This document shows positions 17,124-25,239 of a stretch of 64,000 bases of DNA, one piece after another. The notes beneath the pieces were generated by a model. That model saw nothing but the letters and a program-made list of their open reading frames with translations, did not search any database and had not been told where the DNA came from. A program made the position numbers and the translations under genes. Position 1 is the first letter of the stretch; each line of letters starts with the position of its first letter. The DNA comes from DTWD01 sp963662965. Lineage in GTDB: Bacteria; Acidobacteriota; Vicinamibacteria; Vicinamibacterales; UBA8438. The stretch spans positions 1,116,001-1,180,000 of the forward strand of contig OY759970.1 in assembly GCA_963662965.1 (NCBI GenBank), written 5' to 3'.

Positions 17124-18103
17124 TGCCGACGACTCCCGCGCTCCTGCCCGAGTGGGCGCTCTACTACCCCAATCCGGTTTGGTCGCACAGCAACTGACTG
17201 AAGAACCTTGTCCTCTTCTTCGACGGTATCGTGCTACTCGCGCCCGAGTTCACCCGCGACGACCCGTTCGAGAACGACTCAGAGACCGCGCCCCGGCTGC
17301 GCGACGCGGGACTGCTCGAGGTGGTGGAGCTCCGTAGCTTTGTCGACCCGAAGGGCGCGCAGATCGTGGTCGAAGCCTTGACCGACCTGTTGGCCTCGCG
17401 AGATTCTGAATTTCAGTCGTTGGCGTACTCGCAGCTCGGGTATATGACGGACGGCGGTCTCGCCGAGCTCGTTTAACAGCAGCTGCACGCGCGCGGGCTC
17501 ACCGGGACGGCGGCGGGTAGCGGAAGCTCGCTCCACCCGATCGTCCGATCGTTGCTACTGGTGCTGCTCGCACAGCTGCTACGCCAGACGGGCCGAAAGC
17601 GCGGCCAATACCTCTGCCCCGCTACCGACAGGCGCGAGCTCCACACGGCCCTGATCGAGGTCGTCGGCCTGCCCGCGATGGCCTCGGCGGCGCACGTCGT
17701 GTCGCTCGACATGCAGCCGGTCGGCGTCGACCTGTCCGACGTGCCCGTCGACGAGGTCTTGAGCTTTCGGAAAGACCATCGGGCGCGGTACCAGGCGTTC
17801 TCATGTGATCTTCGACGTTTCGTCCATCAGACCGGTCGATTCGCCACCGGCGGAACAACAGGCGTCGCTGCTGGAGCGGCAGCTCAGGATGAGGGAAGAC
17901 GCGGCGCTGCTGCTGTCGGAAGCGGGACAGGCGTGGGGTCGACCGGCCGCGTTTTCGCTCGGCTTGACCGGTGCCGTGTGGGCGCTCGGCAAGGACGATA
18001 TCGTTGGCAATCTGCTCGCGCTCGGCACCGATGTGAGCGACCCGCCGGGCGCGGCACCGTCGCGAGCTGGCGCGTTCTCTTCAGTGACCAGTCGGCGGGG
18101 TGA
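17123..18103 (+). pseudogene. Decayed gene of unknown function, two nonsense codons and a frameshift
   Basis: Starting at the ATG that overlaps the previous stop, one frame reads MPTTPALLPEWALYYPNPVW, then SHSN, TGA (17195-17197), then LKNLVLFFDGIVLLAPEFTR. It continues to AELV, TAA (17474-17476), then QQLHARGL, and on through LHTALIEVVGLPAMASAAHV. A frame change near 17805 continues into DVSSIRPVDSPPAEQQASLL and AAFSLGLTGAVWALGKDDIV. The joined product would be roughly 320 residues of an unrecognised family. The first stop could derive from a Trp codon. Two different stop codons plus a frameshift argue against recoding and for a pseudogene. Confidence 0.7.
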
Positions 18104-18109
18104 GGATGC

Positions 18110-18129
18110 AGTTCAGGGTTCAAGGTTCA
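18110..18129. repeat. R3 heptamer repeat copy
   Basis: Three tandem units AGTTCAG GGTTCAA GGTTCAC sit at the 3' end of the cobalamin adenosyltransferase gene (which ends on the minus strand at 18127). Confidence 0.6.
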
Positions 18130-18666
18130 CCACTCGATCTCAATACCACCCGCCTCGTGATTGGCACTCCGCGCCATAACGAACAGCAGGTCCGACAGTC
18201 GGTTGACGTAGCGGACGAGGTGCGGGTCGAGCGATGTCACCCCGAGCGCCACGATTCGTCGTTCAGCACGCCGGCAGACGGTGCGCGCGTGATGTAATAT
18301 CGCGCCGGCCTGACTCCCCCCCGGCAGGATGAAGTTCTTGAGCGGCGGAAGAGCCGCGTCGAGTCGGTCGATCCACGACTCGACGCGCTCGACGTCGCTC
18401 GCCTCGATGGTCGCCTTTGTCACGCGGTCCGCGATACGAGAACGCGGGTCGGCGAGAAGCGCCCCCACCGCGAACAGATCGCGCTGAACCGCGACCGCCA
18501 TCTCCGCCAGCGCGCCTGATAGGCCGGAGGCATGCGCGAGGCCGATGACCGCATTCAGCTCGTCGACGTCGCCATACGCCGTCACCCGCGGGTCGGTCTT
18601 GGAAACGGTCGTCCCGTCGAACAGAGCCGTGGTCCCGCGGTCTCCAACGCCAGTGTAGAGTGGCAC
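18127..18666 (-). CDS. PduO-type cob(I)alamin adenosyltransferase
   Basis: A 179-residue PduO-family ATP:cob(I)alamin adenosyltransferase, which makes adenosylcobalamin. Hallmarks are LYTGVGDRGTTALFDG at the N-terminus (ATP site), VTAYGDVDELNAVIGLA, ILPGGSQAGAILHHARTVCR and the C-terminal YVNRLSDLLFVMAR. The GTG at 18666 is the start because family homology begins there; a CATAAT box lies 7 nt upstream. The gene is divergent from, and its promoter overlaps, the MutY-like gene starting at 18677. Confidence 0.93.
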   Translation of the reverse strand: MPLYTGVGDRGTTALFDGTTVSKTDPRVTAYGDVDELNAVIGLAHASGLSGALAEMAVAVQRDLFAVGALLADPRSRIADRVTKATIEASDVERVESWIDRLDAALPPLKNFILPGGSQAGAILHHARTVCRRAERRIVALGVTSLDPHLVRYVNRLSDLLFVMARSANHEAGGIEIEW

Positions 18667-18673
18667 GGTTCGG

Positions 18674-18679
18674 ATTATG
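18674..18679 (-). promoter_or_regulatory. -10-like box (CATAAT), leaderless
   Basis: Minus-strand CATAAT lies 7 nt before the GTG of the adenosyltransferase and overlaps the ATG of the divergent glycosylase gene. Confidence 0.45.
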
Positions 18680-19354
18680 CCACTCCCGCTTCCCGATTCC
18701 ACGCGGCGTCGCCGATTCCGCCGACGCATCCTCGGCTGGTACGCCCGCAACGGACGCGAGTTGCCATGGCGCAAGACGCGGGATCCGTACCGAATTCTGG
18801 TATCGGAGGTGATGCTTCAACAGACACAGGTCGACCGCGTCTTGCCGAAGTACGAGGAATGGCTCGAGCGATTTCCGTCCTTCGAGGCGCTCGCGGATGT
18901 GCCGGTCCGCGACGCGACACGCACCTGGTTTCCACTCGGCTACAACGCCCGACCACGGCGGCTCCATGCCATCGCCCGTGACGTCGTTGCCCGCTACGGC
19001 GGCGAGCTGCCGTCAGACACCGAGACCCTGCGAACGTTCAAGGGAATCGGCGAGTACACCGTCGGGGCCGTCCAAAGCTTTGCGTTCGGTAAGCGGGCGC
19101 CGATCGTCGACACCAACGTGGCGCGCGTGCTCTTCCGCGTCTTCATCGGGCGTGGCGACCGCGCCAGCCACAAGATGAAGCGACATCTGTGGCAGCTGTC
19201 AAAGGTGCTGCTCCCGCGAAAGCAGGTATTCGACTTCAACCAAGCGCTGATGGACCTGGGGGCGACCGTCTGCGTCGCCCGGACGCCGCACTGCGACATC
19301 TGCCCCATGCGGGCTATTTGCGAGGCATACGGAAATGGGCGAACCAGGAACTAG
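18677..19354 (+). CDS. Short MutY-like adenine/mismatch DNA glycosylase
   Basis: A 225-residue HhH-GPD glycosylase with an Fe4S4 cluster. The MutY catalytic Glu motif SEVMLQQTQVDRVLPKYEEW is at residues about 35-55, the helix-hairpin-helix FKGIGEYTVGAVQSFAFGKR near 125, and the second catalytic Asp in PIVDTNVARV. The cluster Cys pattern is seen in CVARTPHCDICPMRAIC. The protein ends right after the cluster, so the C-terminal Nudix-like domain that recognises 8-oxoG in MutY is missing. It may act on A:G or T:G mispairs with lower specificity, like Mig-type enzymes. The ORF overlaps the convergent ygfZ stop by 4 bp. Confidence 0.85.
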   Translation: MPLPLPDSTRRRRFRRRILGWYARNGRELPWRKTRDPYRILVSEVMLQQTQVDRVLPKYEEWLERFPSFEALADVPVRDATRTWFPLGYNARPRRLHAIARDVVARYGGELPSDTETLRTFKGIGEYTVGAVQSFAFGKRAPIVDTNVARVLFRVFIGRGDRASHKMKRHLWQLSKVLLPRKQVFDFNQALMDLGATVCVARTPHCDICPMRAICEAYGNGRTRN

Positions 19355-20388
19355 GAGGTTGGCACAAACGGTAGCCTGGTGACGACGGCACGGGCGCGCC
19401 CGTCACCAACCGAGATGTCGACCGTCGAGCCCGGCTTGTCGGCGAGCTCGCGCGGGACGTAACCAAGCGCGATCACCTTGCCGAGCGCGGGCGACGTGGC
19501 CACGCTCGTCAAGCGACCGATATCGGCGTCGGCATCGTCATCGTCACTGGCAGACCAGACCGCCGCTCCCGCTTGCGGCAGCGGAGCATCTGGCGCGGCG
19601 GTGCCGTTTAGGGCCAGACCGACCAACCGCCGGGCGACACGTCCTTGACCCCGATGGAGGATGCGAATGATCACCTCCTGGCCGACGTAGCACCCTTTGT
19701 CGAAGTCGATGGCACGATCCTCGATGCCAGCTTCGAGCGGAATGGTCTCGCTGTCCATGTCAATCGGGAACGCCGGGCGGCCCGACTCGACGCGGACCGT
19801 CTCTGCCGCCGGCGCTTCGACTCTCACACCGCCTGCCTCGACGAGAGCCGCCGCGAGCGCGGCGGCGATCCCCCGGTCGACAATCAATCGGAACCCCTCG
19901 ATACCAAGGTCGTCCGTCCTCGCGAGCAGTCCGTCACGACCTCCGAACGCCATCGGACGATGTTCGTGAACGCCGAGCGTTGGTTCCACCGGCCCGACCA
20001 CGGCCGAGATGACCCTCGCCGACCGCGGGCCGTGCACGCCGAGGGCCGCGCGGTCCGGACCTAGGGCACGCACGGTAACGTCTTCGGTAAAGATCAGGTC
20101 CTCGAAACGCTCGCGCAGTTGGTCCGCGACGCTTTCGTGTACATCGAGCAACAGGCGATCATCCTCGGCAAAGACGAGCATGTCTGCGATCATCCGGCCC
20201 TGCGGGGTGAGATAGGTAGCATAGCAACCAGCGCCTGGCGGGAGTGCCGCCACATCGTTGGTGACCAAACCCTGCAGGTAGTCGGCGCGCTCCGAACCGG
20301 AGAGTGCGATCCAGCGTCGATCAATCAGATCGAGACAACCGGCACCGGAACGCAACGCTTCGTACTGCTCAATGTTCAGGTCGACCAT
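19351..20388 (-). CDS. ygfZ: YgfZ/GcvT-like folate-binding protein
   Basis: A 345-residue member of the YgfZ/CAF17 family, tetrahydrofolate-binding proteins that help maintain Fe-S enzymes. The signature K-G-C-Y-x-G-Q-E is present as DFDKGCYVGQEVIIRI near residue 230, carrying the family Cys. The N-terminal GcvT-like part starts IALSGSERADYLQGLVTND and TPQGRMIADMLVF. Length is typical. It is convergent with the MutY-like Fe-S glycosylase (4-bp overlap) and divergent from the alpha/beta hydrolase. Confidence 0.9.
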   Translation of the reverse strand: MVDLNIEQYEALRSGAGCLDLIDRRWIALSGSERADYLQGLVTNDVAALPPGAGCYATYLTPQGRMIADMLVFAEDDRLLLDVHESVADQLRERFEDLIFTEDVTVRALGPDRAALGVHGPRSARVISAVVGPVEPTLGVHEHRPMAFGGRDGLLARTDDLGIEGFRLIVDRGIAAALAAALVEAGGVRVEAPAAETVRVESGRPAFPIDMDSETIPLEAGIEDRAIDFDKGCYVGQEVIIRILHRGQGRVARRLVGLALNGTAAPDAPLPQAGAAVWSASDDDDADADIGRLTSVATSPALGKVIALGYVPRELADKPGSTVDISVGDGRARAVVTRLPFVPTS

Positions 20389-20407
20389 CGGCTACGAAGC
20401 AAATGAT

Positions 20408-22105
20408 ATGCTGACCGACGTGCAGCGACGCCTTGCCGTGTGCGTCTGCGTCCTGGCCAGCGGCGCGCTTTCGGCCGTCGCCTCGGCGCAAGCCCCGCCG
20501 CCGCCGAGGCCCGGCGCATCCGTCTTCAGCGTCTTCACCCACGCCACCCCTTCCGGGTTCGAACGCTCCAGCATAATCCGGACCGAAGACGGGTGGCTCA
20601 TTCGAGCCACTAACCAGATAACGGCGCCGATCGCGCTCGAGACGCGGTTGTTCGAATTGACCTACGACGCTGAGTGGCGACCGCAACGTCTCAGCATGGC
20701 GGGGACCCGCGACGGCGAATTGTTCAGCGTCGAAAGCACCTTCGGCGGCGACATCGTGACCAACGAGGTCCGCACGGGAACGGCGGTCAGCACGAGTGAA
20801 GAACGCATCGACGCGACATCGGTGGTGCTACCGAACTTCTTGTTTGCCGCCTACGAGGCGCTCGCCGTCCGTTTGAGCGTCTCTCGGCCTGGAACCCAGA
20901 TCCCAGTCTATGTCGCGCCGCATGGCTACATCACGGCGCGAGTCAATTCCATCGACACACAGCATCTCGAAACGGCGGCCGGTGCGCTTCGCGCGCGGAT
21001 CTACCGGGTGACGTTCGACAATCCCAATGATCCGATCGATGCCGAAATTTGGGTCGACGAGGGGCGGCGACTGATGCGGGTCAGTCTGCCATCCGCGTCG
21101 ATCGACGTGGCACGCGAAGACATCATTTCGGTCTCGACCCGGCTGACGGGCGATCCGCATCCCGGGGACGAGAGTGTCCGCGTGGCGGCCGCCGGCTTCA
21201 GCCTTGCCGCTACTCTGACGACGCCGACGCCGGCCGACGCCGCGCCGCCGGCCGACGGTCGATGGCCCGCGGTCTTGCTCGTTCCCGGGTCGGGTCCGGT
21301 CGACCGCGACGTCACGGTGTCCGGGGTGTCGATCTTCCGGCAGCTCGCACACGCGCTCGTCGACAGCGGCTTCATGGTCATGCGCTACGACAAGCGGGGT
21401 GTCGGGCAGAGTGGCGGACGTGCGGAATCCGCCGCGCTCGACGATTATGCCGAGGACGTGCGTGAGCTCGTGCGCTATCTCGAACGCCGTGACGATGTTG
21501 ATCGCGACCGCGTCGTCGTCGTCGGCCATAGCGAGGGAGGGTGGGTCGGCCTTCTCGCGGCCCGCCGCGAGAGAAAGATCAAGGCGCTCGCCTTGATAGC
21601 CACGTCGGGCATCAGTGGTGATGGACTCATCCTGGAGCAGCAGCAGACGGCACTCGACGAGCTGGCCGAATCAGACGCTGTACGGCAAGAGAAGGTCGAG
21701 CTCCAGCGACGGATTCATCGCGCGGTTCTCGACGAAGACGAAGGCGACTGGGAGGGTATTCCACCCGCCGTGCGCACGCAGGCCGACACGCCGTGGTTTC
21801 GGAGTGTGCTGGCGTTCGACCCCGCGGATATCGTCAGGCGTGTTCGCCAACCGATCCTCGTCGTTCAAGGCGAGCTCGATCAGCAGGTCTTGGCCTACCA
21901 CGCCGATCGCCTCGAGAGCCTGGCGCAGGCGCGCACCCGAGACGAATCGACCGTCGAGGTAACCACGCTCGACGGGATCAATCACCTTCTGGTGCCGGCC
22001 ACGACCGGGAGCGTGAGCGAGTACGCGTCGCTACCGGATCATCAGATCACGCCGCGCGTGGCCGAAGCGCTCGTTGACTGGATCGGCCGGACACTGCCTG
22101 AGTAG
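20408..22105 (+). CDS. Secreted alpha/beta hydrolase with N-terminal accessory domain
   Basis: A 565-residue exported hydrolase. The signal peptide is residues 1-27 (LAVCVCVLASGALSAVASAQ, then an Ala-Gln cleavage region). Residues about 30-260 form a beta-rich domain of unknown role. The C-terminal alpha/beta hydrolase has the oxyanion-region VLLVPGSGPVDRD and YDKRGVGQSGG, and the nucleophile elbow VVVGHSEGGWVGLLAA. Late strands VQGELDQQVLAYHAD and DGINHLLVPAT supply the likely Asp and His. The whole chain resembles secreted S9/YqiA-like esterases of acidobacteria; the substrate is unknown. The ATG at 20408 is chosen for the signal peptide. Confidence 0.85.
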   Translation: MLTDVQRRLAVCVCVLASGALSAVASAQAPPPPRPGASVFSVFTHATPSGFERSSIIRTEDGWLIRATNQITAPIALETRLFELTYDAEWRPQRLSMAGTRDGELFSVESTFGGDIVTNEVRTGTAVSTSEERIDATSVVLPNFLFAAYEALAVRLSVSRPGTQIPVYVAPHGYITARVNSIDTQHLETAAGALRARIYRVTFDNPNDPIDAEIWVDEGRRLMRVSLPSASIDVAREDIISVSTRLTGDPHPGDESVRVAAAGFSLAATLTTPTPADAAPPADGRWPAVLLVPGSGPVDRDVTVSGVSIFRQLAHALVDSGFMVMRYDKRGVGQSGGRAESAALDDYAEDVRELVRYLERRDDVDRDRVVVVGHSEGGWVGLLAARRERKIKALALIATSGISGDGLILEQQQTALDELAESDAVRQEKVELQRRIHRAVLDEDEGDWEGIPPAVRTQADTPWFRSVLAFDPADIVRRVRQPILVVQGELDQQVLAYHADRLESLAQARTRDESTVEVTTLDGINHLLVPATTGSVSEYASLPDHQITPRVAEALVDWIGRTLPE

Positions 22106-22118
22106 CCAGTGGCGGATG

Positions 22119-22156
22119 CTGCACGCAGTCGTCGCAGGTTCGTAGCGACGCAGCAG
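22119..22156. terminator. Putative bidirectional hairpin terminator
   Basis: CGTCGC (22130-22135) pairs with GCGACG (22145-22150), with partial extension through GCTGC and GCAGC. It lies between the convergent hydrolase and FHA genes. There is no T-tract. Confidence 0.35.
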
Positions 22157-22173
22157 TTGGTCTCTTGGCCAGC

Positions 22174-22461
22174 CTATTCTTGGCTGACGACGAATTCGAC
22201 ACGCCCCAGTCGGAGACGATCGCCAACCTTCAGCGCCACGCACTCCACCCGCTCGTCATTGACGTACGTCCCGTTGGTGCTCTTGAGATCTTCGACGACG
22301 AGCTGATCGGCTGACGCCGACAACTGACAATGCACGCGCGACAGAAGCGTCGCATCGAGCACGAAATCGGCCCGAGGCCCGCGGCCGACCGTCTTCATCG
22401 CACCCGGAGGCAGCCGGAGCGTCTGTTCGCCGTCGGTATCCCTTGAACGCAGAATCCACAT
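22174..22461 (-). CDS. Stand-alone FHA-domain protein
   Basis: A 95-residue protein that is essentially one forkhead-associated domain. The phosphothreonine-binding residues are visible: TVGRGPRADFVL, LLSRVHCQLS and KSTNGTYVNDERV. FHA domains bind phospho-Thr peptides and often partner with Ser/Thr kinases. It begins 5 bp after the kinase-like gene on the same strand, so the two are surely co-transcribed and probably interact. The partner appears to be a pseudokinase (see 22467-24437), so the source of phospho-Thr is open. Confidence 0.9.
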   Translation of the reverse strand: MWILRSRDTDGEQTLRLPPGAMKTVGRGPRADFVLDATLLSRVHCQLSASADQLVVEDLKSTNGTYVNDERVECVALKVGDRLRLGRVEFVVSQE

Positions 22462-22466
22462 AGCCG

Positions 22467-24437
22467 TCAGGGAACCTGGATTTCCCGCTGAAGCAACTCC
22501 TGGAGCAGTCGGCGCTCGGTCTCACCGAGTGTCGACGCACCGTCCGCCCGGTCACGACTCCGTTCGCCCCCGCCGTCGAGCCTAGGGTCGACCGCGCGAG
22601 CCCGGGCCTCGAAGCGCGCCGCAAGCTCGGGGTCGACCGCCGCCAACTCCGCACCGATCATGGCGTAGGCAAAGGCATATGACGGGTCGAGCTCGACCGC
22701 GCGCCGGAAGTAGGTCAACGACTCACCGCGGGTTTCGGCGGCCATGCCCCGCGCGACCTGCGCCTGGGGCAGGTCTGGATCGGACGCTGTCGCGAGCGCG
22801 GCGACTTCTCCGAGCCGCTCGTGCGCCGCCGGGCTGGGGTCAGGATGGAGCGCATAGGAGAGCGCAGCGTAGAGCTCGGCGAATCCTTCGCCCGCCTTGA
22901 TAACACGTTCGAACAGCTCGACCGCGAGCTCGGCGTCACGCTGGGCGACCGCGTCACGCCCGCGGAGATACAGGTCGTATCCCTCCTCGGTCACGAAGGT
23001 CGACTTCTTGCGGGCTCGCGCGGGACTTGGGCCCAGCTCGAGACCGAGTGCCGCGGTCACCGACTCCGCGATCTCCGTTTGACATGCGAAGATGTCGGTA
23101 AACGACGCCGTGTGTCGGCCGCGCCACACGGTCGCGCCGTTGGCGGCGTCAATGAGCTCGAGGTCGAGGTCGACGCCGTCATCTCGTGTCTCGAGTGACC
23201 CGCGCAACACGGCGCCGACGTGAAGCTCCTCGCCGAGAGCGGCCGGGACGTCTCCACGCCGATCACGCAAGCCAGTCCGGCCGACCGCGAACAGTCCGGG
23301 AATCTGCCCCAGTCGAACCGCCAAGTCCTCGCTCAGACCGTCGGCGAAATAGCGAGCTCCGCCCCCGTCGAACTCCAGCGGGGAAACCGCCACCACTGGC
23401 GCTGGCGGCGGCCCAAACCACCCGCCGAACGCTTGCCGGAGCAGATCACCGGCCAGCCACCACCCTCCGCCGGCGACACCGAGGACCACCAGGGCCACCG
23501 TCGCTACTTGTGTCATAGCGGCCAATCCGCCCCGTCTGCGTCCCCTGCGGCCTGGCGTGTCGACCACGACCGGCGGCTCGCTGTCACCGGACCGTATGTC
23601 GAGGATCGCCGCGACCGCGCGAAGCTCGGCCGCGAACGACGCCGCGCTCTGGAAGCGTTCATCCGGCGCTTTGCCGATCGCTCGCCGCACCAACTCATCG
23701 AGGCTCTCCGGCACATCGGGATTGAAGTCGCTCGGCGGACGCGGCGTGCCGTCGAGCACGTTGGCCATCGTGGCCGCCACCGTGCTTTTCCGAAACGGGG
23801 ACGACGCGGTCAGCAATTCGTAGAGGACCGCACCGAGGGAGAACAGATCGCTCCGCTCGTCAAACGGCTCACCGCGGGCTTGCTCCGGTGAGAAGTAGGC
23901 AGTGGTCTCGATCGCCAGCGCCACGTCCGGCTCAGCCTGCGCGGACGAGGGGTGACGCAGGCGTCCACCGCGGGTCCACGGTACCAGCCCCGATTCGAGG
24001 AGTTTGGCGTTGCCCTTCGGATTGACCCGAACCGTCTCAGGTTTGACGTCGCCATGCACCAACCCGTGGCCGTGGACCTCGGCCAGCGCATCCGCGAGCT
24101 GAATACCGAGGTCGACCGCGGTGCGGACATGCTGCGGTCCGCGCGCCATCGCCTGCCCCAGCGTTTCCCCCGGCACGAATTCGATGATCAGATAGAGTCG
24201 GTCATCGGTTTCGCCGATGTCGAAAAGGACCGCCAGGTTCCGGTGAGACAGAGCGGCGGCCGCCCGCGCGGAGGCCAAGAAGCGATCGTGTCTCATCCCG
24301 GGCTCCGTCAGCTCGGACGGCGCGACCTTGATGAGGACGGTCCGGCCATGGACCGTGTCGCGCGCGCGGTATACGCGACCAAGCCCGCCGACGCCGATCT
24401 CCTCCAGAAGGTTGAAGTGGCCGAGCGTTCCGATCAT
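22467..24437 (-). CDS. Membrane Ser/Thr kinase-like protein (probable pseudokinase) with TPR region
   Basis: A 656-residue protein: kinase-like domain (about 1-275), a membrane segment near 305 (VATVALVVLGVAGGGWWLAG), then an extracytoplasmic TolB-N-like domain (YFADGLSEDLAVRLGQIPGL ...) and TPR-like helices to the end. The glycine loop GVGGLGRVY and Lys of VLIKV are kept. However, the alpha-C Glu is Ser (RFLASARAAAAL), the catalytic-loop Asn is Thr (HGDVKPET), and DFG is ESG (AKLLESGL). Loss of both Mg-binding residues suggests no normal phosphotransfer. The domain order matches acidobacterial PknB-like sensors. It sits in an operon: its start overlaps the SDR stop (ATGA), and FHA follows. 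Confidence 0.85.
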   Translation of the reverse strand: MIGTLGHFNLLEEIGVGGLGRVYRARDTVHGRTVLIKVAPSELTEPGMRHDRFLASARAAAALSHRNLAVLFDIGETDDRLYLIIEFVPGETLGQAMARGPQHVRTAVDLGIQLADALAEVHGHGLVHGDVKPETVRVNPKGNAKLLESGLVPWTRGGRLRHPSSAQAEPDVALAIETTAYFSPEQARGEPFDERSDLFSLGAVLYELLTASSPFRKSTVAATMANVLDGTPRPPSDFNPDVPESLDELVRRAIGKAPDERFQSAASFAAELRAVAAILDIRSGDSEPPVVVDTPGRRGRRRGGLAAMTQVATVALVVLGVAGGGWWLAGDLLRQAFGGWFGPPPAPVVAVSPLEFDGGGARYFADGLSEDLAVRLGQIPGLFAVGRTGLRDRRGDVPAALGEELHVGAVLRGSLETRDDGVDLDLELIDAANGATVWRGRHTASFTDIFACQTEIAESVTAALGLELGPSPARARKKSTFVTEEGYDLYLRGRDAVAQRDAELAVELFERVIKAGEGFAELYAALSYALHPDPSPAAHERLGEVAALATASDPDLPQAQVARGMAAETRGESLTYFRRAVELDPSYAFAYAMIGAELAAVDPELAARFEARARAVDPRLDGGGERSRDRADGASTLGETERRLLQELLQREIQVP

Positions 24438-25174
24438 GACTTCCCTGGCTGCGATGGTCTGATTTCTACTCGGCTCGGGAGGCTCCGCGCGTCGTGACCC
24501 AGGAGATCAACGACGACCCGCGCCACGTCCGACGCCGAGAGCTTCCACGGCTCGGCGGCATGCCGGCCCCCACCAGCGAACGCCGTTCCAACCGACCCGG
24601 GCGCGACAGAGCTGACGCGGATGTTGTCGAATCGAAGTTCCTGCATCAGCGATGTCGTGAAGGCATCCAGCCCTGCTTTCGAAGCGCAGTAGGCTGCGCC
24701 GTTGGCAAACGGATGGCTGCCCGCCAGGCTACTGACATTCATGATCCACCCGCCGCCACCCTCGCGTAACTGGGGAATCGCGGCGCGGCAGGTGTGGAAC
24801 ACCCCAGACAGATTGGTGTCGATGATCTGCTTCCAGTCCTCGACCGATTGATCGGCGACCGCCTCGAAGTGACCGACACCAGCGTTGTTGATCAAGATGT
24901 CGAGGCGGCCGAATCGCTCGACCGTCGACGTGACCAGTCGCTCCGCATCGTTGGCATCTCGCACGTCGGCCTGGTGTGCATCGTATCGGCCCGCGCCGTC
25001 GTTCGAGCTTAGCTGCGCCAATCGGGCGCGTGCCTCATCGAGCGCATCTGTGGACCGTCCAGAGATCATGACGTCGCACCCGAGGCCGACCAGCGCCTCG
25101 GCGACGGCAAGTCCGATACCGCGTGACCCGCCGGTCACCACTGCCACTTTTCCCGCTACGTTGACTGTCGCCAC
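24434..25174 (-). CDS. Short-chain dehydrogenase/reductase
   Basis: A 246-residue classical SDR. The cofactor motif is VVTGGSRGIGLAVAEALV (TGxxxGxG), with NNAG as ILINNAGVGHFE, the catalytic Ser in MNVSSLAGSHPF and Tyr-Lys in AAYCASKAGLDAF. It would reduce or oxidise a carbonyl/hydroxyl with NAD(P)H; the substrate is unknown. The GTG start at 25174 is supported by a TATTCT box 8 nt upstream. Its stop overlaps the kinase-like gene start by 4 bp, so it leads an SDR-kinase-FHA operon. It is divergent from the LDH/MDH-like gene. Confidence 0.9.
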   Translation of the reverse strand: MATVNVAGKVAVVTGGSRGIGLAVAEALVGLGCDVMISGRSTDALDEARARLAQLSSNDGAGRYDAHQADVRDANDAERLVTSTVERFGRLDILINNAGVGHFEAVADQSVEDWKQIIDTNLSGVFHTCRAAIPQLREGGGGWIMNVSSLAGSHPFANGAAYCASKAGLDAFTTSLMQELRFDNIRVSSVAPGSVGTAFAGGGRHAAEPWKLSASDVARVVVDLLGHDARSLPSRVEIRPSQPGKS

Positions 25175-25182
25175 AAAACACT

Positions 25183-25188
25183 AGAATA
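25183..25188 (-). promoter_or_regulatory. -10-like box (TATTCT), leaderless
   Basis: Minus-strand TATTCT lies 8 nt before the GTG of the SDR gene. Confidence 0.45.
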
Positions 25189-25239
25189 CCGCGAGCCCGG
25201 TGAAAGCCGGTCACGCATGTCCCCGAGGCGAATTGGACC

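Noticed and set aside
17123..18103. Stop-codon recoding (selenocysteine or similar) in the 17.1-kb gene
   Set aside because: TGA and TAA both interrupt the frame, a frameshift follows, and TGA serves as normal stop elsewhere.
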